Shown: positions 1 to 7,835 of the stretch, piece after piece
How the letters are laid out: each line of letters starts with the position of its first letter
Position numbering within the stretch: position 1 is the first letter of the stretch
Assembly (NCBI GenBank): GCA_016930735.1
Contig: JAFGGF010000285.1
Span: 1-18,517, forward strand
Reading direction: 5' to 3'
DNA length: 18,517 bases
DNA from: Prolixibacteraceae bacterium
Lineage (GTDB): Bacteria; Bacteroidota; Bacteroidia; Bacteroidales; Prolixibacteraceae
Notes under the pieces: generated by a model
The model's input: only the letters and a program-made list of their open reading frames with translations
Database searches by the model: none
What the model was told of the DNA's origin: nothing
Position numbers and translations under genes: made by a program

Positions 1-28
1 ACCCTCTCCTCCACTATTCAGCAGAGTA

Positions 29-48
29 TCTCCCCAAAACCGGGGAGA
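29..48. repeat. GC-rich hairpin downstream of the S46 peptidase gene
   Basis: A perfect 7-bp inverted repeat (TCTCCCC / GGGGAGA) encloses a 6-base loop. It lies 23 bases beyond the stop codon of the S46 peptidase gene, which is transcribed toward it. The stem looks like a transcription terminator, but neither strand carries a run of T after it, so it may instead be an mRNA 3'-end stabilising hairpin or a Rho-assisted end. The rest of bases 1-71 shows no gene. Confidence 0.4.
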
Positions 49-71
49 AATTTCAAACTGGTGCTTTTGGT

Positions 72-2225
72 TTATTCCACAATGGTCATTTCGTCGATCA
101 GATTGGTTGCACCTGCATATTTATCGATGATCCATAAAACAAAACGGATATCAACGTTGATACACCGTTGCAGGTCGGGTTCAAAAGCCAGGTCGCCGCT
201 CATTGCTTCCCAGTTACCATCGAAAGCAATACCGATCAATTCGCCTTTACCATTAATTACAGGACTGCCTGAATTTCCACCGGTAATGTCGTTGTTCGTA
301 AGGAAACAGGTATGCAACGAACCGTCAGCATCGGCATAACGCCCGTAATCTTTATCGAGGATCAGTTCTTTCATTCTAGGCGGTACATCAAATTCGTCGT
401 CGCCCGGAATTTCTTTTTCGAGATAACCTTTTGTTGTAGTAAAGTATTCATATAAAACGCCATCGCGCGGAACATAATCCAATACCTTCCCATAGGTTAA
501 CCGCATTGTCGAATTTGCATCGGGATAAAATTCCCTGTTTTTATTCATTTCCATCAATCCGGCCAAAAACAAACGCCTTCCTTCATTAAGATACGGAGCA
601 GTTTCATTTGATTTATCCGTAATTTCCCTGTACTTATCGAATATTGATTTTGTCGCCTGCCATACCATATCTTTTTTCAGTATTTTCATATCAGGATTAC
701 TGAGAAATTCTTCTAACCTGGACTGATCTGTAAAAATAGTTTTGGCAAACAGTTTTTCAGAAAATTTGTTAAAATCACCCTTGAATTTCTTTTGAACTTC
801 ATCAAAAACCGCAGGGTAAAATTCGGCTTTCACATTATCGTGGTAAATTTTCAGCAGAGCTGCCACAATTTTACGGTCAGTTTCGGCATCGTAATCCTTA
901 AAAAATCCATCGAGGCTGCCTTTTAACCGTTCAATCATCCGCTCCGACCTGTCATTATTGCCACTGTCATTTTCCATCAACCTTTCAATTGCACTGAACC
1001 GGTTGGCAAACATAAAAATTTCAGGGCCCTTGATCATTGATTCCGACATGTATTCCCTGGCAATATTACTCGACACATCGGCATATCCTTTTTGAATCAA
1101 TTCCAGTGCTTTCCCGTATTTTGCTTTCCTTTCAGGATTTGCATTCGCCCATTTAGTAAATTCATCTTCAATAGCCTTCTTTTTGGCAATCACATCCAAA
1201 TCGGTTAGTCCTTTATTTTGCCCGATGCTGAATTTGTAATAGTTTGAACTGCCGGCATATTTTGAAGCATACTGAATGCGGGCTTTGGGGCTGGTATTCA
1301 TATATTCGTCGATAATAGCCAGTTTTGCTCCCCTTACCTGAACACGAACAGGATTTGTAACCTCCATCGTATAGTCAACTCCGAAAGAAGTTTTGTAACG
1401 GTTTGTACTTCCCGGATATCCAAGGATCATTGCAAAGTCACCCATTTTTTCCCCTTTGATCGACACCGGAAGAAAATGTTTTGGATGAAGCGGGACATTA
1501 TCTTCGCTGTATTCCGCCGGATTTCCGTCAGGTCCGCAATAAACCCTGAAAATTGAAAAATCTCCGGTCTGGCGGGGCCACATCCAGTTGTCAGTATCGC
1601 CACCGAATTTACCGATAGCTACCGGAGGCGCACCTACAAGGCGTACATCCCTGAAAGTTTCATATACAAACAAATAGTATTTATTGTCATTGAATAAACT
1701 CTGAACCCTTGCATCGTATTTGGTTCCTTCAATAGCCTTGTCAGAAATTTGCCTTGAGATTTTAGCAACTTCAGCCCCTCTTTCATCATAACTCATTTGT
1801 TCGGTAACATTTTCCAGGACTTTTGCGGTAACATCTTCCACCCGAATCAGGAATGAAACTGTTTTACCCGGATTAGGAAGTTCTTCGTCGCGGCTTTTTG
1901 CCCAGAATCCTTCTTTTAAATAATCATGATCAACACTGGAATGTCCCTGAATCTCGCCAAAACCACAATGATGATTTGTTAAAAGCAGCCCGTCCTTCGA
2001 AATTAATTCAGCAGTGCACGAACCCCTGTCCAGGGCAACAACTGCATCTTTTAAACTCGAATTATTAATGCTGTAAATATCTTCTGCTGAAAGTTCACAT
2101 CCCATTTGCTGCATTTCAGTAATATTCAGTTTCTGAATCAAAGCAGGCAACCACATCCCTTCGTCGGCCACTGAAGTTCCTAACAGCATAAACATCAGCG
2201 CAATGATTAAATAAAAACGTTTCAT
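72..2225 (-). CDS. dpp7: S46 family dipeptidyl-peptidase (DPP7-type)
   Basis: Periplasmic serine exopeptidase expected to release dipeptides from the N-terminus of oligopeptides, feeding peptide catabolism. The 717-aa length matches family S46 (about 710-720 aa). A signal peptide covers residues 1-20, with likely cleavage after SVA. The chymotrypsin-fold triad is visible: His86 in TNHHC, Asp222 in TGDFS and Ser652 in GGNSGSP. The family motif GGDTDNWMWPR (209-219) supplies residues expected to hold the substrate N-terminus. Eighteen residues after the catalytic Ser is Gly670 (in FDGNWEAMSGD). DPP11 enzymes carry Arg there and prefer Asp/Glu at P1, whereas DPP7 carries Gly and prefers hydrophobic P1, so I infer DPP7-like specificity. 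The ATG is preceded by a weak AGGGAGAG ribosome-binding-like stretch. The gene follows the CPBP protease gene on the same strand after a 61-base gap. Family assignment is very secure; specificity is inferred from one residue. Confidence 0.95.
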   Translation of the reverse strand: MKRFYLIIALMFMLLGTSVADEGMWLPALIQKLNITEMQQMGCELSAEDIYSINNSSLKDAVVALDRGSCTAELISKDGLLLTNHHCGFGEIQGHSSVDHDYLKEGFWAKSRDEELPNPGKTVSFLIRVEDVTAKVLENVTEQMSYDERGAEVAKISRQISDKAIEGTKYDARVQSLFNDNKYYLFVYETFRDVRLVGAPPVAIGKFGGDTDNWMWPRQTGDFSIFRVYCGPDGNPAEYSEDNVPLHPKHFLPVSIKGEKMGDFAMILGYPGSTNRYKTSFGVDYTMEVTNPVRVQVRGAKLAIIDEYMNTSPKARIQYASKYAGSSNYYKFSIGQNKGLTDLDVIAKKKAIEDEFTKWANANPERKAKYGKALELIQKGYADVSSNIAREYMSESMIKGPEIFMFANRFSAIERLMENDSGNNDRSERMIERLKGSLDGFFKDYDAETDRKIVAALLKIYHDNVKAEFYPAVFDEVQKKFKGDFNKFSEKLFAKTIFTDQSRLEEFLSNPDMKILKKDMVWQATKSIFDKYREITDKSNETAPYLNEGRRLFLAGLMEMNKNREFYPDANSTMRLTYGKVLDYVPRDGVLYEYFTTTKGYLEKEIPGDDEFDVPPRMKELILDKDYGRYADADGSLHTCFLTNNDITGGNSGSPVINGKGELIGIAFDGNWEAMSGDLAFEPDLQRCINVDIRFVLWIIDKYAGATNLIDEMTIVE

Positions 2226-2253
2226 AAAACTCTCCCTTTAAAATTTGAATTTG

Positions 2254-2261
2254 CAAATATA
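2254..2261 (-). promoter_or_regulatory. possible Bacteroidota -7 box for the S46 gene
   Basis: On the minus strand this reads TATATTTG, matching the Bacteroidota -7 consensus TAnnTTTG, about 28 bases before the start codon. No convincing -33 TTG partner lies at the usual distance, so this is only suggestive; several matches to such a short motif are expected by chance in AT-rich DNA. Confidence 0.25.
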
Positions 2262-2274
2262 AATTATCTCACTT

Positions 2275-2290
2275 ATAATCATATGATTAT
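2275..2290. repeat. 16-bp perfect palindrome
   Basis: The sequence ATAATCATATGATTAT is its own reverse complement. It covers the stop codon and last bases of the CPBP protease gene (stop at 2287-2289) and sits just upstream of the candidate promoter of the S46 gene. It could be a dimeric-regulator operator or a chance product of AT-rich DNA; no second copy was noticed in the window. Confidence 0.4.
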
Positions 2291-5200
2291 TTCACAGGTT
2301 GTTTCATTTGTTTTTTGTACCAGAGTAAGAAAATCCCAGCTGATACTATTATTAATAAAAAACTGCCATATACTGAACCATTATAAGGATTCCTGATAAT
2401 GGTTTCAATTGATTTAAAAACCGGGAAAATACCAAAAACAAGAGGCAACCATTCAAAATGGAACCGGATAAAAAAAACATAAATCAATATTATCAGGCCT
2501 CCGGCAATTAATCCTGAGACGATCCAGATTACCGGATTTTCGCAGGCAGAAACAGTTAAAGCCAGCCCCAGAATTCCGGCAGAAATATATGCAGGAATTT
2601 TTCTTTTCCTGAAACTCCTTGTCAAAGCCCCAACACCGATAAAAAAAGTTAACATTAATGCCGGAATATAAATGATTCCTGATACTCCTGACAACAAATC
2701 ATTGAATACGGGCAAATACGAATTCAGCCCTGTTGATTCGGGGAAAAAGGGTTTACTTTCAGGTACGATAAAAGAAAGTATTGAAAAAACTCCATAAACA
2801 GCAATTCCCAGGGCAACAGCATAAATCAAATTGTATTTTGAAGGATTTTCCCTGACAGGAATATTTTGAACAGCAGCACCTAAAAAAATGCTGCTGAATA
2901 ATGAAAGGAACAAACCGGAAACAACAAGGCTGATCAGCATCATGACCACATAATTTGAAAAGGGCAGCTGTGTTTGATATCCGGCAATCAGGGAATCCCA
3001 ACTATTCAGTGAATCAAATAAATAAAAAAGAAAAAAGAAGAGAAATGCAAACTGAAATATCCGGGTATTAAACCGTTTTTTTGTCCAGAAAATAATGGAC
3101 ATTACCAAACCAAAAGCAAGGATGCCAAAAATAATTACCTGCCCTGCCGAACGGATCACGGATAATTTTCCCTGATTATTATTATAGTCGCGGATCCATT
3201 CTTCAGGGACATAAATATAAGGGTAAGCCATACTGATTTCCTCTCCCGACAATTTAACAAGATAGCGCCCCTGCCCCGTCTCCATCTGATAGTTAACAGT
3301 ATCGGCAAAAATAAATTCCCAGTCAGTCCTGTTTTCCAGCTTTTCCGGTGAAACAGAAATTTCTTTTAAAACACTTCTGTCCTCACCGAATTTTTTCGAT
3401 AAAAATTTATCAACAATTTCCTGTGCCTTTACTGACTCAAGGTTCGCTCCTTCTTTTGCTTCAGGCCAAATGTGCTCCCATAAATATACTTTCCCGTTTG
3501 TCGTGACAATTACATTATACTCTTCTGCTCTTTCTTCAACCGGTCCTTCTTTTTTTATAAAGCGTATATTCCAGTATGATGGAGGAAGAAATTGATTTAG
3601 TAATTCCCTGTATTTTTCTTTACCGCCTTTTTCCCAGATAAAAATATCCTTCAAATCGGCTGTAGAATTCACTGAAGTCAGAATTGACCAGTCGTCAGGA
3701 TTAACATTAAACCTGGTTATAATCTCTTTTTCGGCAATTTCAACAGCCTGCCCTTTTGTAACATTGAGTTTTGGAGTATCATATTTAAAGGGAGTGCTCA
3801 TCAACCATACAACCATTCCGATACATGCTGCCGGGACCAGATATTTTTCAAGCCTTTTATTTTGTATCACTGTTAGTGATTCCTGATTTTTTTCTTTTAC
3901 TTCGGTACATACAGGTTTCCATGAAACGTTTCTTACTGATTCAGGCGCTTCATTTAACTTTTTATTTTTCAGGAACCGGAATAATACGATCAAGAGGGGT
4001 AAAAATAAAAATATAAGCACCATAAACCTGTCGATCCAGATTCCCTTTGTTGAAGAGACCCAGAGAGGTAGACTGATCCAGAAAACATCAACTGTATAAT
4101 GCGCGATAATTCCCGGAAGCAAACCATAGTAAATATAAATAATTCCCATTATTGTAAACGGAATTACCATTTCTAGCACCCTTGCATATGATGGCTGGTT
4201 CGGATAATTTGCGTGTGCTGCGCCAAAAATCAGAGTCTGTAAAATCAAAATCAGAATGATCCAGATATTCCGGCTTTTTCTGTTTTTTGTAAGAATTAAT
4301 ACACCGGCAATCGGGACTGCGCGGAACAAAGCCTCTTCCCAGAATCCTGCCTGCAAAGAAGTTGCAATTGAATCGAGCCAGGGAAGATAATTGGCAAGGA
4401 TATTCGGGTCGGATAAAGTTCCTGCAGGGCTCCACCATCCAAAATGTGTAGTTGTTGTAATATAAAACCAAACATCAAGGGCAAGGATTATTACTGCAAA
4501 AAGATAACCTGCAATTGTCTGTCCAAGCACCTGTAAACTTGATCCCGCATCTTTACTCCACAATTTCCAGAACCGGATTTGATTCGGGAAGGCTATTCTC
4601 CCCAATCCCTCAGCTGCCATAACCGAAAGGGCAATTATTGCCCCAAAGCCAAAGGCATTCATTAATCCGCCCAGAATTTCCCTGAACAGGTAATTTCCCT
4701 GCGATGACGAGGTGTCGTATCCAAACCATGAAAGTTGTAATCCGTTAAGTGTCAGCAAAAAGACAGAAGCAAAAGCAATGCCCAACCCCCACCAGACAGC
4801 GGGTTTCCAGATCAGGTACCTTTTTCTTAATAAAAATGTTATACCAAATAAAACTCCCAACAATCCGTAAATTATCAGAATTATTGCAGAGGCAATTGAT
4901 GAAATTGTATCGTTTGCAGAGCGCATTTCATTATACCGCCGGTCAAATTCTTCCGGGATCTTCACAAAATAATTGACCCGGGAAAGTCTGTCTCCGCTTA
5001 CAACCAGTTCAATCCGGAATTTCCCTTCGCCAATTGATAAATCCTGTCTTTCATAAACAAAAGTATGATCTACTCTGCCACAAACCTGCTCAGTTTTCGA
5101 TTTTTCAACCAGTTCGTAATTCAATAAATCAACATCCCAGTTATAAGCCGCCATGTGCTCGGCAAGCTTTTGTGCTTCATCAACATCTAAGTTTGGGCGT

Positions 5201-5625
5201 TTTTCTGTTTCGGGTATTTTCTCACTAAATCCAAATGGCTGTCCATCAGGTGTAAACCAAAATGAAGCTTCATTAATTTCCTGTTCTTTAAAATGCCTGA
5301 CATGCCAGTAATAAGGGTAATAATTGCCTTTTTCGATATAGTTCCTAAAAGTATCTAATCCACCTGCTTCCAGTTCAACAAAAGTCTGAAAACGATTGTC
5401 CTGCCTGAAAGCTACAGCCTGCTTAAAATCACCGGGGCCGATAGAAAATTCATTTGCTAGATCGACAGCTTTTTCCAATGCCATTTCCCGATCCATTGAT
5501 ACTTTGACATTTACCAGGCTGTTCGCTTTTTCAAAATTCTTAGAAATATAAATTACAGACGCTACAGATAAAATAATAAAAATAAACCAGGCTAATGGAT
5601 GCCGGAATAAATCTCTTTCTATCAT
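2287..5625 (-). CDS. Duplicated CPBP (Abi/CAAX-like) intramembrane protease with PepSY-like repeats
   Basis: Predicted glutamic-type intramembrane endopeptidase of the CPBP/Rce1 superfamily, 1112 aa, several times the size of a bare CPBP domain. After an N-terminal membrane helix (12-28), residues 45-235 form two PepSY-like units outside the membrane; 243-340 hold about three helices; 366-550 are the CPBP domain with EEALFR (Glu430, Glu431, Arg435), FGAAH (Phe467, His471) and HYTVD (His509, Asp513). The whole plan then repeats: helix 597-610, two PepSY-like units 620-810, helices 826-915, and a final membrane block 930-1105. Matching landmarks include KIPEEF (222-227) with YVPEEW (805-810) and NYLP (412-415) with SYLP (969-972). 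In the second membrane block the EExxxR, FxxxH and HxxxD residues are not preserved. The substrate is unknown; PepSY-like units often inhibit or gate peptidases. The ATG gives a sensible first helix. It lies upstream of, and may be co-transcribed with, the S46 gene. Family is secure; role is not known. Confidence 0.88.
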   Translation of the reverse strand: MIERDLFRHPLAWFIFIILSVASVIYISKNFEKANSLVNVKVSMDREMALEKAVDLANEFSIGPGDFKQAVAFRQDNRFQTFVELEAGGLDTFRNYIEKGNYYPYYWHVRHFKEQEINEASFWFTPDGQPFGFSEKIPETEKRPNLDVDEAQKLAEHMAAYNWDVDLLNYELVEKSKTEQVCGRVDHTFVYERQDLSIGEGKFRIELVVSGDRLSRVNYFVKIPEEFDRRYNEMRSANDTISSIASAIILIIYGLLGVLFGITFLLRKRYLIWKPAVWWGLGIAFASVFLLTLNGLQLSWFGYDTSSSQGNYLFREILGGLMNAFGFGAIIALSVMAAEGLGRIAFPNQIRFWKLWSKDAGSSLQVLGQTIAGYLFAVIILALDVWFYITTTTHFGWWSPAGTLSDPNILANYLPWLDSIATSLQAGFWEEALFRAVPIAGVLILTKNRKSRNIWIILILILQTLIFGAAHANYPNQPSYARVLEMVIPFTIMGIIYIYYGLLPGIIAHYTVDVFWISLPLWVSSTKGIWIDRFMVLIFLFLPLLIVLFRFLKNKKLNEAPESVRNVSWKPVCTEVKEKNQESLTVIQNKRLEKYLVPAACIGMVVWLMSTPFKYDTPKLNVTKGQAVEIAEKEIITRFNVNPDDWSILTSVNSTADLKDIFIWEKGGKEKYRELLNQFLPPSYWNIRFIKKEGPVEERAEEYNVIVTTNGKVYLWEHIWPEAKEGANLESVKAQEIVDKFLSKKFGEDRSVLKEISVSPEKLENRTDWEFIFADTVNYQMETGQGRYLVKLSGEEISMAYPYIYVPEEWIRDYNNNQGKLSVIRSAGQVIIFGILAFGLVMSIIFWTKKRFNTRIFQFAFLFFFLFYLFDSLNSWDSLIAGYQTQLPFSNYVVMMLISLVVSGLFLSLFSSIFLGAAVQNIPVRENPSKYNLIYAVALGIAVYGVFSILSFIVPESKPFFPESTGLNSYLPVFNDLLSGVSGIIYIPALMLTFFIGVGALTRSFRKRKIPAYISAGILGLALTVSACENPVIWIVSGLIAGGLIILIYVFFIRFHFEWLPLVFGIFPVFKSIETIIRNPYNGSVYGSFLLIIVSAGIFLLWYKKQMKQPVK

Positions 5626-5796
5626 TTAATTTGGTTTTGTCTAACATTGGTATTCGAATAGCAGATTCATTACACTTTTTAAAACCATTCATTCAAAATG
5701 AAAGGAAAAATTTTAGCGTCAAATCAGAGTTATTAAAAGTATTGCCGGATAAGTTATTAAATCTTTATAAATTTACCATTTGATAATATCAGGAAA

Positions 5797-6657
5797 GTGA
5801 GCAAAAAAAAGAAAAAGAATTTTGTTGAAAAATTACGGAACCGATACAGGTTGATCATTTACAACGATACAACATTTCAATCGGTCTGGAGCATGAAATT
5901 GTCGCGGCTCAAGGTCTTTACTGTAACAAGCCTTTCCTCAGCCCTCTTGGTAGCCATTGTTATTATTCTGATTGTTGTAACCCCATTGAAAGAATACATC
6001 CCCGGTTATCCGAAAAAAGAATACCGCCAGATGCTAATCAGGAATTCAATTCTGACCGATTCACTTGAAAATGAATTGCGTAACAGGGACATTTTCTTCC
6101 AGAATATAAAAACAATCATCGAAGGAGGTGTACCGGAAGATAATTATTCGGGAAGTGACACCGGATCTCAACCGGGCGAAATTATATTCAGCCATTTTAA
6201 CCACGATTCGGTTTTTCAGGATAAAATAATGGAAGAGCAGTTAAATCTTTCTTTGCATTCAAACAATACACAAATAACGGATTTATCAAAAATCCATTTT
6301 TTTGTTCCGGTTAAGGGCATGGTATCCAATAAGTTTAAATCGAGTGCCGATCATTATGGGATTGATCTGATCAGCTCTGCCAATTCTCTGATTCTGAGCG
6401 TACTTGAAGGAACAGTTATATTTGCAGGATGGACTCTGGAAACAGGTTATGTTATTTATATTCAGCATGAAAATAACCTGATTTCAGTATATAAACACAA
6501 TGCTGAACTCCTTAAATCGATTGGCGATAAAGTAAATGCAGGTGAAGCAATTGCTATTATGGGCAATTCAGGAGAGCTGTCAACAGGTCCTCACCTTCAT
6601 TTCGAACTATGGTATAATGGTGTAGCTCTGGATCCTGAACTTTATATTGATTTTTGA
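5797..6657 (+). CDS. M23 family metallopeptidase (membrane-anchored LytM domain)
   Basis: Predicted peptidoglycan endopeptidase, or LytM-type regulator of cell-wall hydrolysis, on the periplasmic side of the inner membrane; 286 aa. A very basic N-terminus (KKKKK, residues 3-7) precedes one transmembrane helix (about 45-62), then a linker that looks helical and could be coiled coil (75-110), and a C-terminal M23 domain (about 170-284). The zinc-site residues are present: His186 and Asp190 in HYGID, His234, and His266 and His268 in GPHLHFE, so it is probably active rather than a degenerate LytM domain. The start is GTG, preceded by AGGAAA; the reading from there matches the usual basic, YRL-containing N-terminus of Bacteroidota homologues. 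It heads the run of dxr and rseP with a 2-base gap to dxr, suggesting one operon. I saw no clear promoter in the divergent 171-base gap 5626-5796. Confidence 0.92.
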   Translation: MSKKKKKNFVEKLRNRYRLIIYNDTTFQSVWSMKLSRLKVFTVTSLSSALLVAIVIILIVVTPLKEYIPGYPKKEYRQMLIRNSILTDSLENELRNRDIFFQNIKTIIEGGVPEDNYSGSDTGSQPGEIIFSHFNHDSVFQDKIMEEQLNLSLHSNNTQITDLSKIHFFVPVKGMVSNKFKSSADHYGIDLISSANSLILSVLEGTVIFAGWTLETGYVIYIQHENNLISVYKHNAELLKSIGDKVNAGEAIAIMGNSGELSTGPHLHFELWYNGVALDPELYIDF

Positions 6658-6659
6658 CA

Positions 6660-7820
6660 ATGATAAAAAATATAGCAATTTTAGGGTCAACAGGATCAAT
6701 CGGAACACAGGCTCTTGAAGTAATCGAACATCATCCTGAACGGTTACAGGTTGAAATCCTTACTGCCAACAACAATTCAGAATTACTGATTCAACAGGCT
6801 TTAAAATTTAAACCCAATGCTGTTGTTATTGCCAACGAATCAAAATACTCAGAGCTTAGTGAAGCTTTAAAAAATGAACCGATAAAAGTATTTGCCGGGA
6901 ATAAAGCAATCAGCCAGATTGTTGAAACAGAAAATATTGATATTGTTTTAGCGGCTATGGTTGGATTTGCAGGGCTTGTCCCAACTTACAATGCAATAAA
7001 AGCAGGAAAGGATATTGCTCTGGCCAACAAAGAAACGCTGGTTGTTGCCGGACATTTAATAACTAACCTTTCAAGGGAAAAAGAGGTCAGCATCTTCCCC
7101 GTTGATTCTGAACATTCAGCAATTTTTCAATGCCTGGTCGGGGAATATATGAATCCGATTGAAAAGATCTACCTAACCTGTTCAGGGGGGCCTTTCAGGG
7201 GGAAAACACCAGAAGAATTACAAAATGTTACATTTAAAGATGCTTTGAATCACCCCAATTGGAACATGGGGAATAAAATTACTATCGATTCGGCTACTTT
7301 AATAAACAAAGGATTTGAAGTAATAGAGGCCCATTGGTTATTTGGGTTGCCTGCCGAAAAGATCGATGTAATTGTCCATCCGCAATCCATCATCCATTCT
7401 ATTGTCCAGTTTGCCGACGGTTCGATGAAAGCCCAGATGGGATTACCCGACATGAAGCTTCCCATCCAGTATGCTTTAAGTTTTCCTGAACGATTTCCTA
7501 CAACTTTCCCACGGTTCAATTTCATTGATTACCCCAGCCTCGACTTTGAGCCGCCAAATACAAAAATTTTTCGTAACCTTGCACTTTCTTATAAAGCGCT
7601 GGAAACGGGCGGAAATATGCCCTGTATTTTAAATGCTGCCAATGAAGTTGTAGTCAATGCGTTTTTAAAAGGGGAGATCAAATTTCCGGATATGCCCGGT
7701 TTGATTGAAGAAGCGATGGGAAAATCAGAATTTATTGAAAATCCAGGCATGGAAGAAACGATAGATTCAGATATCAAAACAAGAAGGATAACAGAATTGT
7801 TAGTAAAAGACAAAAAATAA
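6660..7820 (+). CDS. dxr: 1-deoxy-D-xylulose-5-phosphate reductoisomerase
   Basis: Cytosolic NADPH-dependent enzyme that converts 1-deoxy-D-xylulose 5-phosphate to 2-C-methyl-D-erythritol 4-phosphate, the committed step of the MEP isoprenoid pathway. The 386-aa length is normal. The NADPH-binding GSTGSIG occupies residues 9-15; LANKETLV follows near residue 121; the divalent-metal site is Asp149 and Glu151 (PVDSEHSA) plus Glu220 in NKGFEVIEAHWLFG, with Lys217 equivalent to the substrate-contacting lysine. I chose the ATG two bases after the upstream stop because it gives the family's MIKNIAILGSTGSIG opening; an in-frame TTG at 6654 would add two residues and overlap the M23 stop. Tight spacing places it in one operon with the M23 peptidase gene and rseP. 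Identification is essentially certain. Confidence 0.98.
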   Translation: MIKNIAILGSTGSIGTQALEVIEHHPERLQVEILTANNNSELLIQQALKFKPNAVVIANESKYSELSEALKNEPIKVFAGNKAISQIVETENIDIVLAAMVGFAGLVPTYNAIKAGKDIALANKETLVVAGHLITNLSREKEVSIFPVDSEHSAIFQCLVGEYMNPIEKIYLTCSGGPFRGKTPEELQNVTFKDALNHPNWNMGNKITIDSATLINKGFEVIEAHWLFGLPAEKIDVIVHPQSIIHSIVQFADGSMKAQMGLPDMKLPIQYALSFPERFPTTFPRFNFIDYPSLDFEPPNTKIFRNLALSYKALETGGNMPCILNAANEVVVNAFLKGEIKFPDMPGLIEEAMGKSEFIENPGMEETIDSDIKTRRITELLVKDKK

Positions 7821-7835
7821 CAGGAACAGAATTAG

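Noticed and set aside
61..339. Plus-strand frame of 92 codons near the left edge
   Set aside because: It lies antisense to the 3' end of the S46 peptidase gene, whose catalytic serine region is strongly conserved there; composition is that of a shadow frame.
4088..4484. Overlapping frames inside the CPBP gene (including a 127-codon one)
   Set aside because: They cover exactly the region encoding the conserved CPBP active-site motifs in the main frame, and their translations lack membrane or family features.
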